From positions 1-17,535 of the forward strand of contig JAIPBB010000085.1 of the NCBI GenBank assembly GCA_021739805.1: DNA of 17,535 bases, given 5' to 3'. How positions within the stretch are numbered: position 1 is the first letter of the stretch; every line of letters begins with the position of its first letter. Under the pieces are notes generated by a model, which saw only the letters and a program-made list of their open reading frames with translations, was not told where the DNA came from and did no database searches. Below, piece by piece: positions 5,392-13,206 of this stretch. The position numbers and the translations under genes were made by a program. This DNA comes from Saprospiraceae bacterium. GTDB lineage: Bacteria; Bacteroidota; Bacteroidia; Bacteroidales; JAIPBB01.

Positions 5392-6101
5392 TGCCTTAAA
5401 TTAGGTAATGTATAAACTTTCCCATAATTATCTATTTTTTCAGGTTTAAAATCTTTATTTGATACTTTTAATAAAGCTTTGTAAAGCATATCGATACTTT
5501 CTTCTGAAGCTCTTTTCTGAAGTTTTTTTAATGAATCATTTTTTCTAATATCAATTGTCTTTTCTACAATTGGAATTCCATTATCTAAACCTGGCGATAA
5601 AATCTGAACTGTAACCCCCATTTCTTTTTCATTATTGTATAATTCCCAAAGGGCTGGAGGCATACCACGATATTTTCTCATATTCCCATGATGGTATGAT
5701 ACAACACCAATTGGCGTGACTTTAAGCAAAGGTTCTTTAATTATTCCATATCCACCTACTAGAATTAATAAATCCAAATTATATTTTTTTATGCTTTCTA
5801 TTGTATCTGGGGAATATGGTTCTTTCGTTTCAATAACTGCAATCTCGTTTTTACTGCAAAATTCTTTAATATTTATACTTTTACCTTTTTTTGAAAAAAA
5901 AATTTGTAAAGCCATAATTAGAATATACCCACCGCGACCCCGTTTTATATTTTTCTTAAGTTTTTGTTTTAATGATTTCTTAGGTCTGTTATCTATTATT
6001 GCAACTTTAATTGAATAATTATTATCTTCTAATATCGGTTTTAGTGTGTTTAATCTAAATTCCGACAAACTATTACTCGTAAGTAAACCAATTTTCATCA
6101 T
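5346..6101 (-). CDS. formyltransferase-family protein (sugar N-formylation, putative)
   Basis: 251 residues. A Rossmann-like N-terminal half is followed by the formyltransferase signature: GVVSYHHGNMRKYRG (about 132-146) and GVTVQILSPGLDNG (about 162-175). The classical catalytic triad is Asn-x-His plus Asp. Here His137 and Asp173 are present, but the Asn position is Ser135. MRKYRGMPPALWEL is the usual region around the active site. In a polysaccharide locus such enzymes transfer a formyl group from N10-formyltetrahydrofolate to an amino sugar; the substrate is not evident. The start ATG overlaps the preceding deacetylase stop by one base (TAATG). A second ATG follows directly and could be used instead. 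The last 46 nt overlap a small Cys-rich gene. Confidence 0.82.
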   Translation of the reverse strand: MMKIGLLTSNSLSEFRLNTLKPILEDNNYSIKVAIIDNRPKKSLKQKLKKNIKRGRGGYILIMALQIFFSKKGKSINIKEFCSKNEIAVIETKEPYSPDTIESIKKYNLDLLILVGGYGIIKEPLLKVTPIGVVSYHHGNMRKYRGMPPALWELYNNEKEMGVTVQILSPGLDNGIPIVEKTIDIRKNDSLKKLQKRASEESIDMLYKALLKVSNKDFKPEKIDNYGKVYTLPNLRQWINLNIRLIWRRLK

Positions 6102-6991
6102 TATTGCTCAATTTTATTTGTAAAACCAAATTCTTGTTTATGCCCATTTCTTGTTTTAAAAAACGACCATACACCACTTGCTTTAACGATTAATTCGTTT
6201 ATATTAGGGGTGTCATTTACTGAAAGACGTTTTAATCTGAAAACATCAGTTTTAATTGAATTAAAACCAAAATCAACAGTAATTCCACATTTGTAACCAG
6301 CTTCTTTTGCCAATAAAATATCACGTTCTGAGTAATCTCCATTGGGATAAGATATTGCATTAATTTTTAATTTATATTCTCTCTCAAGAATCTCCTTTGA
6401 ATTAAAAATTTCTGCTCTGGCTTCATCGTTGTCACAATTCGGCAAGCATGGATGAAACAAAGTATGTGATTGCATATTAGCATGATGCTTCATTTCATCT
6501 ATATGTGATTTTTGTAATGCTTGAGGCTTATCAAATTCTTTGTCTTGTTCAAAACCTACTTTTGAAAGAACATTTAATCTTTCTTTATTTGAGATTTGTT
6601 TTAATTGAGATATTGAAAAAGTTTTATTCTTATATTTAAACCAGAAATGTCGATTTGTATTTATAATTGATGCACATAGAAATATTGTAATAGGAATTTT
6701 GTACTTTTTAATAGCTGGTAACATTTCATAATTCCTAATATGCCCGTCATCAAAGGTTAAAATCAATGCTTTCTTAGGAATTTTGGTTTTATCTCTTTTA
6801 TCAATCGCATCAATAAAATCATTTAAATCAACGATGTTATATTTTTTTGACAAATATGAAAAAGTTTGTTCTGCTGTTTCCTTACTTATGTCATGAAACA
6901 GTAGTATTGTTACTTTATTTCTTTGTATTAATTCTCGAAAAAGAATTGGCAATCCGGAAATTCTCAATAATCTAAAAAGAAGTTTATTCAT
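6101..6991 (-). CDS. polysaccharide deacetylase (NodB-type), first of three
   Basis: 296 residues. Motif 1 is ALILTFDDGH (TFDDG at 79-83, both Asp present); motif 2 is SHTLFHP (175-181, His176 and His180, metal ligands); motif 3 is SYPNGDY (214-220). The N-terminal stretch is only weakly hydrophobic, so a cytoplasmic or membrane-associated location is possible. The family removes N- or O-acetyl groups from carbohydrates with a metal ion. All key residues are intact, unlike its two neighbours, which depart from the TFDDG form. It ends one base into the formyltransferase-like gene, suggesting tight coupling: deacetylation of an amino sugar could supply the free amine that is then formylated. 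Confidence 0.9.
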   Translation of the reverse strand: MNKLLFRLLRISGLPILFRELIQRNKVTILLFHDISKETAEQTFSYLSKKYNIVDLNDFIDAIDKRDKTKIPKKALILTFDDGHIRNYEMLPAIKKYKIPITIFLCASIINTNRHFWFKYKNKTFSISQLKQISNKERLNVLSKVGFEQDKEFDKPQALQKSHIDEMKHHANMQSHTLFHPCLPNCDNDEARAEIFNSKEILEREYKLKINAISYPNGDYSERDILLAKEAGYKCGITVDFGFNSIKTDVFRLKRLSVNDTPNINELIVKASGVWSFFKTRNGHKQEFGFTNKIEQ

Positions 6992-7185
6992 TTTGTTTCG
7001 TTTTTTAAAATTTTGCCTAACTTTAAGCTAATAAGGATTTTAATGAATTTTAGCAGAGCACAAAACAAGCATAATATCAAACTCGACAATTACCATATAA
7101 TGTTTCTTCCTATTTGCCATGGAATAAGTCAGAAAATGACAGCAGTCACAATTAGTAAACCAAAGAAAAAACCACCAAATACCAT
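6988..7185 (-). pseudogene. degenerate membrane protein, resembles N-terminus of MBOAT O-acyltransferase
   Basis: From ATG 7185 the frame reads MVFGGFFFGLLIVTAVIF, stop, LIPWQIGRNIIW, stop, LSSLILCLFCALLKFIKILI, then KLGKILKNETK and TGA. Apart from two in-frame stops it is a run of hydrophobic helices. The order of blocks (hydrophobic helix, LIP, RN, then a SLI helix and FI.ILI) is what MBOAT proteins such as AlgI show at their start. Only about 65 codons remain of a protein that would be near 450-500. It follows an acyl carrier protein remnant, a pairing known from acyl-transfer operons. The MBOAT call rests on pattern only. Confidence 0.4.
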
Positions 7186-7187
7186 CT

Positions 7188-7426
7188 CTAAAATTGATTG
7201 ATTATTAAACTCATTTGGCTAATTGTATTAAAACTACTTGCCATATTTCTTGATTCAAGAATTATTTTCCCAATGTCTTTTAAATATTAAATTATAATTA
7301 TGCTAAGGTAAAGGAATCTACTATTCCAGTTGAAATAAGTCTAGTATCCATTGTTATCTTCAAATCCGGATCACTTAAGTATACATCTTTGATAAATTCT
7401 ATTAATTATTGTTTGATTGCGTTCAT
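7188..7426 (-). pseudogene. degenerate acyl carrier protein gene
   Basis: From ATG 7426: MNAIKQ, a TAA stop, LIEFIKDVYLSDPDLKIT, MDTRLISTGIVDSFTLA, then TAA. DTRLISTGIVDSF is the acyl carrier protein signature, with Ser at codon 38 (7313-7315) as the phosphopantetheine site. After the second stop the homology continues in another frame as ESRNMASSFNTISQMSLIIN, like the last helix of the family, and stops at 7188. Two in-frame stops and at least one frameshift make it non-functional. Such proteins usually work with an adenylating ligase; a CapK/PaaK-type ligase is present at 13752-15062. Confidence 0.65.
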
Positions 7427-7454
7427 AATAAATGGATTAAAATATTATTCTACT

Positions 7455-7613
7455 TTATGGGAATATTAACGGAGATTTCTTCAATGATTGACACTTAATT
7501 TTCAAAATTTTATTGCAATGATTACACATACCATCACAATCACTGCATGCTAAAAATATTTGTTTTGTTATTTTTGAATGAAATTGTTTTATTTTTTGAA
7601 GCAGTGTTTTCAT
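7455..7613 (-). CDS. small cysteine-rich peptide, copy 2 (52 aa)
   Basis: ATG 7613 gives MKTLLQKIKQFHSKITKQ, the core IFLACSDCDGMCNHCNKIL, then KIKCQSLKKSPLIFP and TAA. Cysteines at 23, 26, 30, 33 and 41 match copy 1 (5251-5391) exactly, and the distance from ATG to core is the same, which supports both starts. The tail is six residues longer. It lies 33 nt downstream of a deacetylase-family gene and upstream of the acyl carrier protein remnant. The N-terminal half is basic and mildly amphipathic without a signal peptide. No family is recognised. Confidence 0.62.
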   Translation of the reverse strand: MKTLLQKIKQFHSKITKQIFLACSDCDGMCNHCNKILKIKCQSLKKSPLIFP

Positions 7614-7646
7614 GAGATTTACATTTATAAATATTTTAAAATGGAA

Positions 7647-8603
7647 TTAGGATTTCATTTGAGACTCAATTTCAGCTTTTACTCTTTTTCTATAATATTC
7701 TTCTACCGTAATAAATTCGTAATTTCTTTTTTGCAAATACTCGAGTTGATTATATAGTAAGGGTAAAGCCTTTTCTCCAAGGTTCTTCAGTTTTATATGA
7801 TACCTAAGTTTATCTCCAAGTAAGTAAGCAAAATAATTCTTAGCTCTTCTATTGACATTAATTATTTCAACTTCTTCATTAATAAACTCATTTGGATGAG
7901 TTAAAAACAAAACAGGTCGCTTTGTTAATTTTGCTTCAAAATTCAAGGCTGATCTTACCATTTTTATTAACAAAGGAGATATTCTCATCATTGTTCCTGT
8001 ATATGATAATAAAAATGACGAAACAGGTACTTCGAAAATATTACCATTTCCTTTTTTTGCCAGATTATTAGGATTAGTAAAATATGGAGTCCTGGGAGCA
8101 GTGAGCCATTTTAATTTTTTTAACGAACCAAAAGATAAAAACATATCTATGCGTTGAGGTGCAATAGAGCTATCTGTTAGAAAACCAGTCTTAAATAATG
8201 TTTGTGGTGTAAATTCATTAACCCTTAAAGCAGGAGCACGAAAAGAAATTACTTCCTTATTGCTAATGCTTTCAAGTATATTTTTAGCCTTTTTTAGATG
8301 CTCTATTTGCTCATTAAATGATAAAACGTCAAACGCCTGATTTGAATCATGAACAAGTCCGTGGCAAGCAACTTCATGTCCAAAAGGAAGTATCATTTTA
8401 ACTACTTCCGGAAATTTCTCTGCAATATATCCTGTAAAATAGAATGTTGCTTTAACATTATATTTTTCATAGGCTTCTAAAAGCAAAGGCATACCTTTTT
8501 TTAAAACAATCTCCCCGGTTTTATCGCTTAAGCAATGATTCCATAGAGAGGTTGTTTCAACATCATTTGTTATGAGACTATATCTTTCCAAATTTCGATT
8601 CAA
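7647..8603 (-). CDS. polysaccharide deacetylase-family protein, second of three
   Basis: 318 residues. The usual TFDD motif is replaced by ITNDVETTS (about 11-19), giving a DxE pair at 14 and 16 as in the PuuE/DUF3473-like branch. GHEVACHGLVH (75-85) supplies His81 and His85; SFRAPALRVN (120-129) and FLTHPNEF (about 233-240) complete the active-site region. The start is a TTG at 8603 (another TTG at 8591); the ATG just upstream is followed immediately by a stop, and no in-frame ATG precedes the conserved ITNDVE block. The substrate is probably an acetylated sugar or polysaccharide of this locus. A small Cys-rich gene follows after 33 nt. Confidence 0.88.
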   Translation of the reverse strand: MNRNLERYSLITNDVETTSLWNHCLSDKTGEIVLKKGMPLLLEAYEKYNVKATFYFTGYIAEKFPEVVKMILPFGHEVACHGLVHDSNQAFDVLSFNEQIEHLKKAKNILESISNKEVISFRAPALRVNEFTPQTLFKTGFLTDSSIAPQRIDMFLSFGSLKKLKWLTAPRTPYFTNPNNLAKKGNGNIFEVPVSSFLLSYTGTMMRISPLLIKMVRSALNFEAKLTKRPVLFLTHPNEFINEEVEIINVNRRAKNYFAYLLGDKLRYHIKLKNLGEKALPLLYNQLEYLQKRNYEFITVEEYYRKRVKAEIESQMKS

Positions 8604-8629
8604 TTACATTTTGAGTTTTTAAGGATAAA

Positions 8630-9475
8630 CTATTTATTTCTAAAAACTATCTTTTTTCCTGTTCTTCTAATTATTTGTGCTGTATACCAAAATAACCAAT
8701 CCATAAAATTATCTTTCCACTGTTCAAAGTGAATTAAAAGGTAAATTTTATCCACTTCATGATTATTTATAATTTTGATTATGTCATTTGATTTCTTAAT
8801 GTTGAATTTTGGATTTACATTTGATTCAACTTTGTCAAGTCTTTTATATCGATTATCCCAACTTCTTCCGGTATCAGACAAATATAGAATATTAGTAAAG
8901 TCTATAGACTTATAAGCATCTCCTATAATACCGAAATCATTAAAAGTGTTTTTATCCCATAAGTCAAAATTTATATGTTTTGAAAAAACTGTTTTTCCAG
9001 AAATAATTTTAGGAATAAGTTTTATCATATTCTTCAGGGAATATCCATCAGTAGTATCAACAAATGAACCTCCATGAGGGCAGACAGTTTTTGAATCCCA
9101 ATTACTAATAAAACTCTTTATTTCATTATGGAAAAGTTCAACTGCTTTTTGGGGATCGCCTTTTGCTTTAGTAAAAACCTCATAATGATATCCTATCTCA
9201 TGACCAAGTTCATAAACTTTTGAAATTAAGTCTTCCTTGTATATTTTATCAATAGTTCTAAAATAATATGAAGTATGGATATTTAAGTCATTTTCAAGTT
9301 CAGCAAACTTAAGTTGGTAATATGGATCTAAATCAACATCATGTCTTAGAATTATAAATTTATCCGGTAATTCTGTTTGTTCAATATACTCTTTAATAGT
9401 AATAACTTTATAATCCGACTTAGATATTGCCATAACAATTTCAGCGTATTTTTTGTATGTAAAATCGAGACTCAT
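8630..9475 (-). CDS. divergent polysaccharide deacetylase-family protein, third of three
   Basis: 281 residues. RHDVDLDP (44-51) stands in for motif 1 with two Asp (D46, D48). GHEIGYHYE (91-99) gives His92 and His97, spaced as HxxxxH rather than the standard HxxxH. CPHGGSF (132-138) and LLIHFEQW near the C-terminus are further conserved-looking blocks. This RHDVD subgroup is common in surface-polysaccharide loci; its reaction is less well established than for NodB enzymes. No signal peptide. It lies 9 nt after the acyltransferase and 26 nt before the next deacetylase gene, in the same operon. Confidence 0.82.
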   Translation of the reverse strand: MSLDFTYKKYAEIVMAISKSDYKVITIKEYIEQTELPDKFIILRHDVDLDPYYQLKFAELENDLNIHTSYYFRTIDKIYKEDLISKVYELGHEIGYHYEVFTKAKGDPQKAVELFHNEIKSFISNWDSKTVCPHGGSFVDTTDGYSLKNMIKLIPKIISGKTVFSKHINFDLWDKNTFNDFGIIGDAYKSIDFTNILYLSDTGRSWDNRYKRLDKVESNVNPKFNIKKSNDIIKIINNHEVDKIYLLIHFEQWKDNFMDWLFWYTAQIIRRTGKKIVFRNK

Positions 9476-9484
9476 TTTTATGAT

Positions 9485-10075
9485 TTATTTCTTAAATCCA
9501 ATAGGAATTCCATCTTTCATTTCATATTCCTTGATTATTTTAGCAGGAACTCCACCAACCAAAACATTAGGTGGAACATCCTTTGTAACAACAGCACCAG
9601 CACCGACAATACTTCCATCACCTATAGTAACGCCTGGCAAGACAATAGCACCTATTGCAATGATGGCATTCTTGCCAATAATAGTAGGAGCAACAAAGCC
9701 TTGGGATACTTTTGCAAAGTGTTTCAATGGTTTGTAGTGAGTTAAAATAATATTATATCCTGCTAATGATGCACCTTCTTTGATAATACAAAAATTAGGA
9801 TAAACATCATCAATATTACATAATGGACCAATATGGGCATTTTTTTCAATTTTCACACCCCTTTTTCTATGTAACCAAAGTTTAAATCTAGACCAAGGCA
9901 TTACTCGGGCAATCATTTGGAAAATATAATCTGATAATCGATCATATAAGAAATGAAGGCTGCCTAAAAAATGATTATAACCATGCTCTTTGGCTGATAA
10001 CTTTAACGCTTTAAAGAAACTTCTTTCAACATAATAAGGTAAAGGCTGATGTTTAAGCTCTAAGTAATCTCTCAT
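9485..10075 (-). CDS. left-handed beta-helix hexapeptide acyltransferase
   Basis: 196 residues. An N-terminal helical region (1-70) precedes hexapeptide repeats from about 75 to 180, for example IGKNAIIAIGAIVLPGVTIG and GSIVGAGAVVTKDVPPN, closing with VGGVPAKIIKEYE. The candidate catalytic His is in ILTHYKP (H113). The KIEKNAHIGPLCNIDDVYPN stretch parallels the acyltransferase at 12691-13170, so the two are probably paralogues. Such enzymes move acetyl or other acyl groups from a CoA or ACP donor to a sugar. It lies 22 nt after the MaoC-like gene. Confidence 0.9.
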   Translation of the reverse strand: MRDYLELKHQPLPYYVERSFFKALKLSAKEHGYNHFLGSLHFLYDRLSDYIFQMIARVMPWSRFKLWLHRKRGVKIEKNAHIGPLCNIDDVYPNFCIIKEGASLAGYNIILTHYKPLKHFAKVSQGFVAPTIIGKNAIIAIGAIVLPGVTIGDGSIVGAGAVVTKDVPPNVLVGGVPAKIIKEYEMKDGIPIGFKK

Positions 10076-10097
10076 TATTGGGTATTTAAAGGTATTT

Positions 10098-10499
10098 CTA
10101 CATCGTTTTAACTATTGCATTACCATCAATAACAATTTCATTATTTGAATTATAACAAGTTGTTTTAAAAGTTATGATAGGTTTATCTTCTCGAATTTTT
10201 ATAATTTCAATAACTGCCCTAACTTCACTATTAAAATAAACTGGTTTTTTAAATGAAAGTGTAGAACCTAGATGAATTGTTCCTTCCCCAGGTAATTCGG
10301 AACCAAGCATTCCTCCAAAAAGACTTGCTACAAGTAAACCAGGGACAATTCTCTCTTTAAATATTGTAGATTTTGCATATTCAATATCATGGTGTATAGG
10401 GTTTGTATCAATTGAACTTTTCGTATATTGATACACTTCTTTTTCACTGAAAGACTTAACAATTTCAGCTTTTAATCCAATTTTCAAATATTGTTTCAT
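10098..10499 (-). CDS. MaoC-like hot-dog fold dehydratase/hydratase
   Basis: 133 residues, a full single hot-dog domain. The hydratase 2 motif is DTNPIHHDIEYA (31-42), with D31 and H36 as the expected catalytic pair, followed by VPGLLVASLFGGML (about 52-65) for the central helix. Family members add or remove water on enoyl-thioesters, on CoA or on ACP. In a polysaccharide locus that also has a CapK/PaaK-type ligase and an ACP remnant, it could shape a hydroxyacyl group for transfer to a sugar; that role is inference. Cytoplasmic. It sits between wecB and an acyltransferase gene. Confidence 0.87.
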   Translation of the reverse strand: MKQYLKIGLKAEIVKSFSEKEVYQYTKSSIDTNPIHHDIEYAKSTIFKERIVPGLLVASLFGGMLGSELPGEGTIHLGSTLSFKKPVYFNSEVRAVIEIIKIREDKPIITFKTTCYNSNNEIVIDGNAIVKTM

Positions 10500-10538
10500 T
10501 GTTGATTATTTGAATCTAGTAAAACAAACTACACTAAT

Positions 10539-11681
10539 CTAAATATTTTTATACTTTATAATTGCATCCAAACATCTCTTAGCTGTATTACCATCCCATA
10601 ATTCAGGTCGAACAGGTTTCCTTTCCATTGTTAAAGTATTTAAATATTCCTGTCTAATTCTATCAATATTATTTCCAACTAAAACCGATGCACCACCATT
10701 TTCCCTCAGGGTAATTGGCCTTTCTGTATTCCATCTTAATGTTAAACATGGCGTTCCCAATATAGTACATTCTTCCTGTAAGCCTCCACTATCAGTAAGC
10801 ATGATTTTAGCATCCATATTTAATCTCAGCATATCATGATAATTCAATGGTTCTAATAAAGTTATAGTTGGATGCTGCATTACTTCTTCTAATAGTTGAA
10901 ATTTTTCTAGTTGTTTTAAAGCTCTTGGATGGATTGGCCAAATTAAATGTAAATCTTTTGTTACTTCGTCTGATAAAAACCGAATTATTGGCCTAAACAC
11001 ATCTTCAACATCAACATTAGAAGGGCGATGGAGTGTCATTAGTGCATAAGAGCCATCAATATCCTTTTTGCCGGATTTCCAGTTTCTTGTCAATATTTCA
11101 TTAATGTTTAATCTTCCGGCTTTTTCTCTATTTTTTTCTAGAGTATCAATCATAATATTGCCTACAAACTTAATTTTAGAATCTTCTACACCTTCTTTTT
11201 TTAGATTTTGATTAGAAAGCCTATCCGGCGTTAGTAATAAATCAGATAATCTATCAGTTACTAATCGATTTATTTCTTCAGGCATTTTAATATCACCTGA
11301 ACGAAGACCAGCCTCAATATGACAACATTTCACCCATTCTTTTTTTGCTGTTACCGATGCAGCTAAAGTGGCGTTAACATCACCAACTACTACTACCCAA
11401 TCGGGTTTTTCTTTATGAAGAACTTTTTCAAATTCAATCATCGTCTTCCCCACTTGTTCTGCATGTGATCCAGATTCAATACCAAGATTGAAATCTGCAT
11501 CAGGAATATTTAACGATTTAAAAAAAGCCTTTGACATCCTATCATCATAATGTTGACCTGTATGAACTAGAATGTGATTTACTATATTACTATTTTGTTT
11601 ATTATGTTCATGAATTGCTTTGATAAAAGGTGCAATTTTCATAAAATTAGGGCGGGCACCAACAACTGAAATTATTTTCAT
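10539..11681 (-). CDS. wecB: UDP-N-acetylglucosamine 2-epimerase (non-hydrolysing)
   Basis: 380 residues, normal length. It interconverts UDP-GlcNAc and UDP-ManNAc in the cytoplasm, feeding the polysaccharide with ManNAc-type sugars. VGARPNFMKIAPF (7-19) and HTGQHYDDRMS (40-50) open the fold. Active-site residues seen: D101 in GDVNAT, E123 in HIEAGLRSGD, E136 in MPEEINRL, and H218 in MTLHRPSNVD. DSGGLQEE (297-304) and LRWNTERPIT (315-324) bind the UDP part. The start ATG overlaps the stop of the DUF354 gene by one base. A wecB next to a DUF354 gene is a recurrent pair. Confidence 0.96.
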   Translation of the reverse strand: MKIISVVGARPNFMKIAPFIKAIHEHNKQNSNIVNHILVHTGQHYDDRMSKAFFKSLNIPDADFNLGIESGSHAEQVGKTMIEFEKVLHKEKPDWVVVVGDVNATLAASVTAKKEWVKCCHIEAGLRSGDIKMPEEINRLVTDRLSDLLLTPDRLSNQNLKKEGVEDSKIKFVGNIMIDTLEKNREKAGRLNINEILTRNWKSGKKDIDGSYALMTLHRPSNVDVEDVFRPIIRFLSDEVTKDLHLIWPIHPRALKQLEKFQLLEEVMQHPTITLLEPLNYHDMLRLNMDAKIMLTDSGGLQEECTILGTPCLTLRWNTERPITLRENGGASVLVGNNIDRIRQEYLNTLTMERKPVRPELWDGNTAKRCLDAIIKYKNI

Positions 11682-12682
11682 TATTTAAATTTATCTATAA
11701 TTGCATCGAGAATTTCAAGAACTTCTTTCAATACGTCTTTACTTCTTGCTGTTTGTGAATCTTTTCTTTGCACGCTATCAACATATTCCTTAATTTCACT
11801 AGTATTGCGTGATTTGAATTCCCAACCTTTTTGTTGCATAATAATATCTACAGTTAGGAAAACCTTTCCTGGGAAAAAACTAACTGCCGGGGTACCTAGG
11901 AGAGCAGCTTCTCTTGCAAATGTTCCTGCACCAGTTAGCATTGCTTTTGTATGATAACAAACGTCTAATCCCGATAAGGGACTTTTAGGAATAAAGATAT
12001 TTGAATATCCTTCTGCATACTTCTCTTCTTCTTTATACCGTGGAAGAAATAGAATATTCTCATTTTCAAATTCTTTAAATAACTCTGGAACTATAGACAC
12101 AGCATCAGTGGGTACATAACTCGCTTTTAGATTTTCAGGTCGAATCGTAATAAAGTTTTCGAACGGAATCTGATTTAAAAAAAATTCATCAGGACTAAAA
12201 CCCGCTATATATACATCTTCCTTAAAACCATTGTAAGTAAAAATCTGAGACCGTTTGACTTTATAATTATCCATTACACTTTTGCAATCAAAATAAGATG
12301 GAAATATAAAATATGATCCTAATTTATAGGAATGATATTTATACGATGTATCATTGTCAGTAAAAACCAAAGAAGGTTTTCCACGAATAAAACTAACAGG
12401 TGTAGTAATTTGTCCACCAATTGAAACACTAATATCAAATTTGGGAACAATAAATAATAAACTAATAATTCTATTAACTAATCCTAAAACCTTTTTTACT
12501 TTACTTTTTCCTTTATGATTTCCTATTAGGATATATGATATATTGTTTTTCTCTAACAAGGGTAAAGTTTCTGAGAAGTCTCTTGCAGTTACAAAAACCT
12601 CATGCTTTATCTGCAAATGCCTTATCAGGGGGACAAAAAAATGCACATGGGGAGTATTAGTAATGTCAAACCAAATTTTCAT
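11681..12682 (-). CDS. DUF354 family protein (glycosyltransferase-B-like fold)
   Basis: 333 residues. It opens with MKIWFDITNTPHVHFFVPLI, the hallmark of DUF354, and has a glycine pair in SVSIGGQITTP (about 85-95). The family is predicted to have a GT-B-like fold resembling UDP-GlcNAc 2-epimerase and sugar transferases, with no firm activity known to me. Its partner is wecB, which begins at its stop codon, so the two may act on the same nucleotide sugar. It begins 8 nt after the acyltransferase stop. No membrane helix beyond a short hydrophobic LVNRIISLLFIVP segment. Confidence 0.88.
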   Translation of the reverse strand: MKIWFDITNTPHVHFFVPLIRHLQIKHEVFVTARDFSETLPLLEKNNISYILIGNHKGKSKVKKVLGLVNRIISLLFIVPKFDISVSIGGQITTPVSFIRGKPSLVFTDNDTSYKYHSYKLGSYFIFPSYFDCKSVMDNYKVKRSQIFTYNGFKEDVYIAGFSPDEFFLNQIPFENFITIRPENLKASYVPTDAVSIVPELFKEFENENILFLPRYKEEEKYAEGYSNIFIPKSPLSGLDVCYHTKAMLTGAGTFAREAALLGTPAVSFFPGKVFLTVDIIMQQKGWEFKSRNTSEIKEYVDSVQRKDSQTARSKDVLKEVLEILDAIIDKFK

Positions 12683-12690
12683 TCCAATTT

Positions 12691-13170
12691 CTATTTATTA
12701 AAACTTTTTATAACTTTAGCAGGTACACCTGCAGCCACCGAATATGGAGGAATATCTTTAGTAACAACTGAGCCTGCACCTATAATAGCACCTTTCCCAA
12801 TTGTAACTCCAGGCATTATAATTGAACCAATGCCAATATGAGCTCCATCTTCAATAATCACTTGTTTTGTAATCAACGGGCAATTCATAACCGCTTTATC
12901 AATCTTATAGAAAGCTAAATCCCTTTGATGACACAAAATCATTACTCCTGCTGTTACCCAAACGTTTTTACCTATTGTGACAAGATTTGGATAAGCATCA
13001 TCAATTTGAACAGTTCTATTAATCTTAGAACCTTTGCCAACATTTACACCTCTTAAGCGATGTAAAAAAGTCGTCAACTGAGCTGGAAATGTAAAAGGAA
13101 TAATTATTGTTAAAAATCTTACCCAAATTCCTTTTAATACAGACAAAATTGTTCTATTTTCTTTTGCCAT
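12691..13170 (-). CDS. hexapeptide acyltransferase, paralogue of the one at 9485
   Basis: 159 residues. After a hydrophobic N-terminus (about 10-35, possibly membrane-associated) come hexapeptide repeats from GVNVGKGSKINR (41-52) to IIMPGVTIGKGAIIGAGSVV and the closing AAGVPAKVIKSF. The candidate catalytic His is in LCHQRD (H81). The IDDAYPN and following spacing match the 9485-10075 protein. Acetyl or acyl transfer to a sugar intermediate is the expected role; which sugar is not evident. It is 36 nt after the previous acyltransferase gene and 8 nt before the DUF354 gene. Confidence 0.9.
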   Translation of the reverse strand: MAKENRTILSVLKGIWVRFLTIIIPFTFPAQLTTFLHRLRGVNVGKGSKINRTVQIDDAYPNLVTIGKNVWVTAGVMILCHQRDLAFYKIDKAVMNCPLITKQVIIEDGAHIGIGSIIMPGVTIGKGAIIGAGSVVTKDIPPYSVAAGVPAKVIKSFNK

Positions 13171-13206
13171 AAAATTCTTTGTAAATTAATAAACCAGTTA
13201 GCATTT

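Noticed and set aside
9377..9745. Plus-strand open frames across 9377-9745, 12602-12841 and 13262-13656
   Set aside because: They run antisense to hexapeptide acyltransferase genes, whose repeated codons keep the opposite strand free of stops; no family features are seen.
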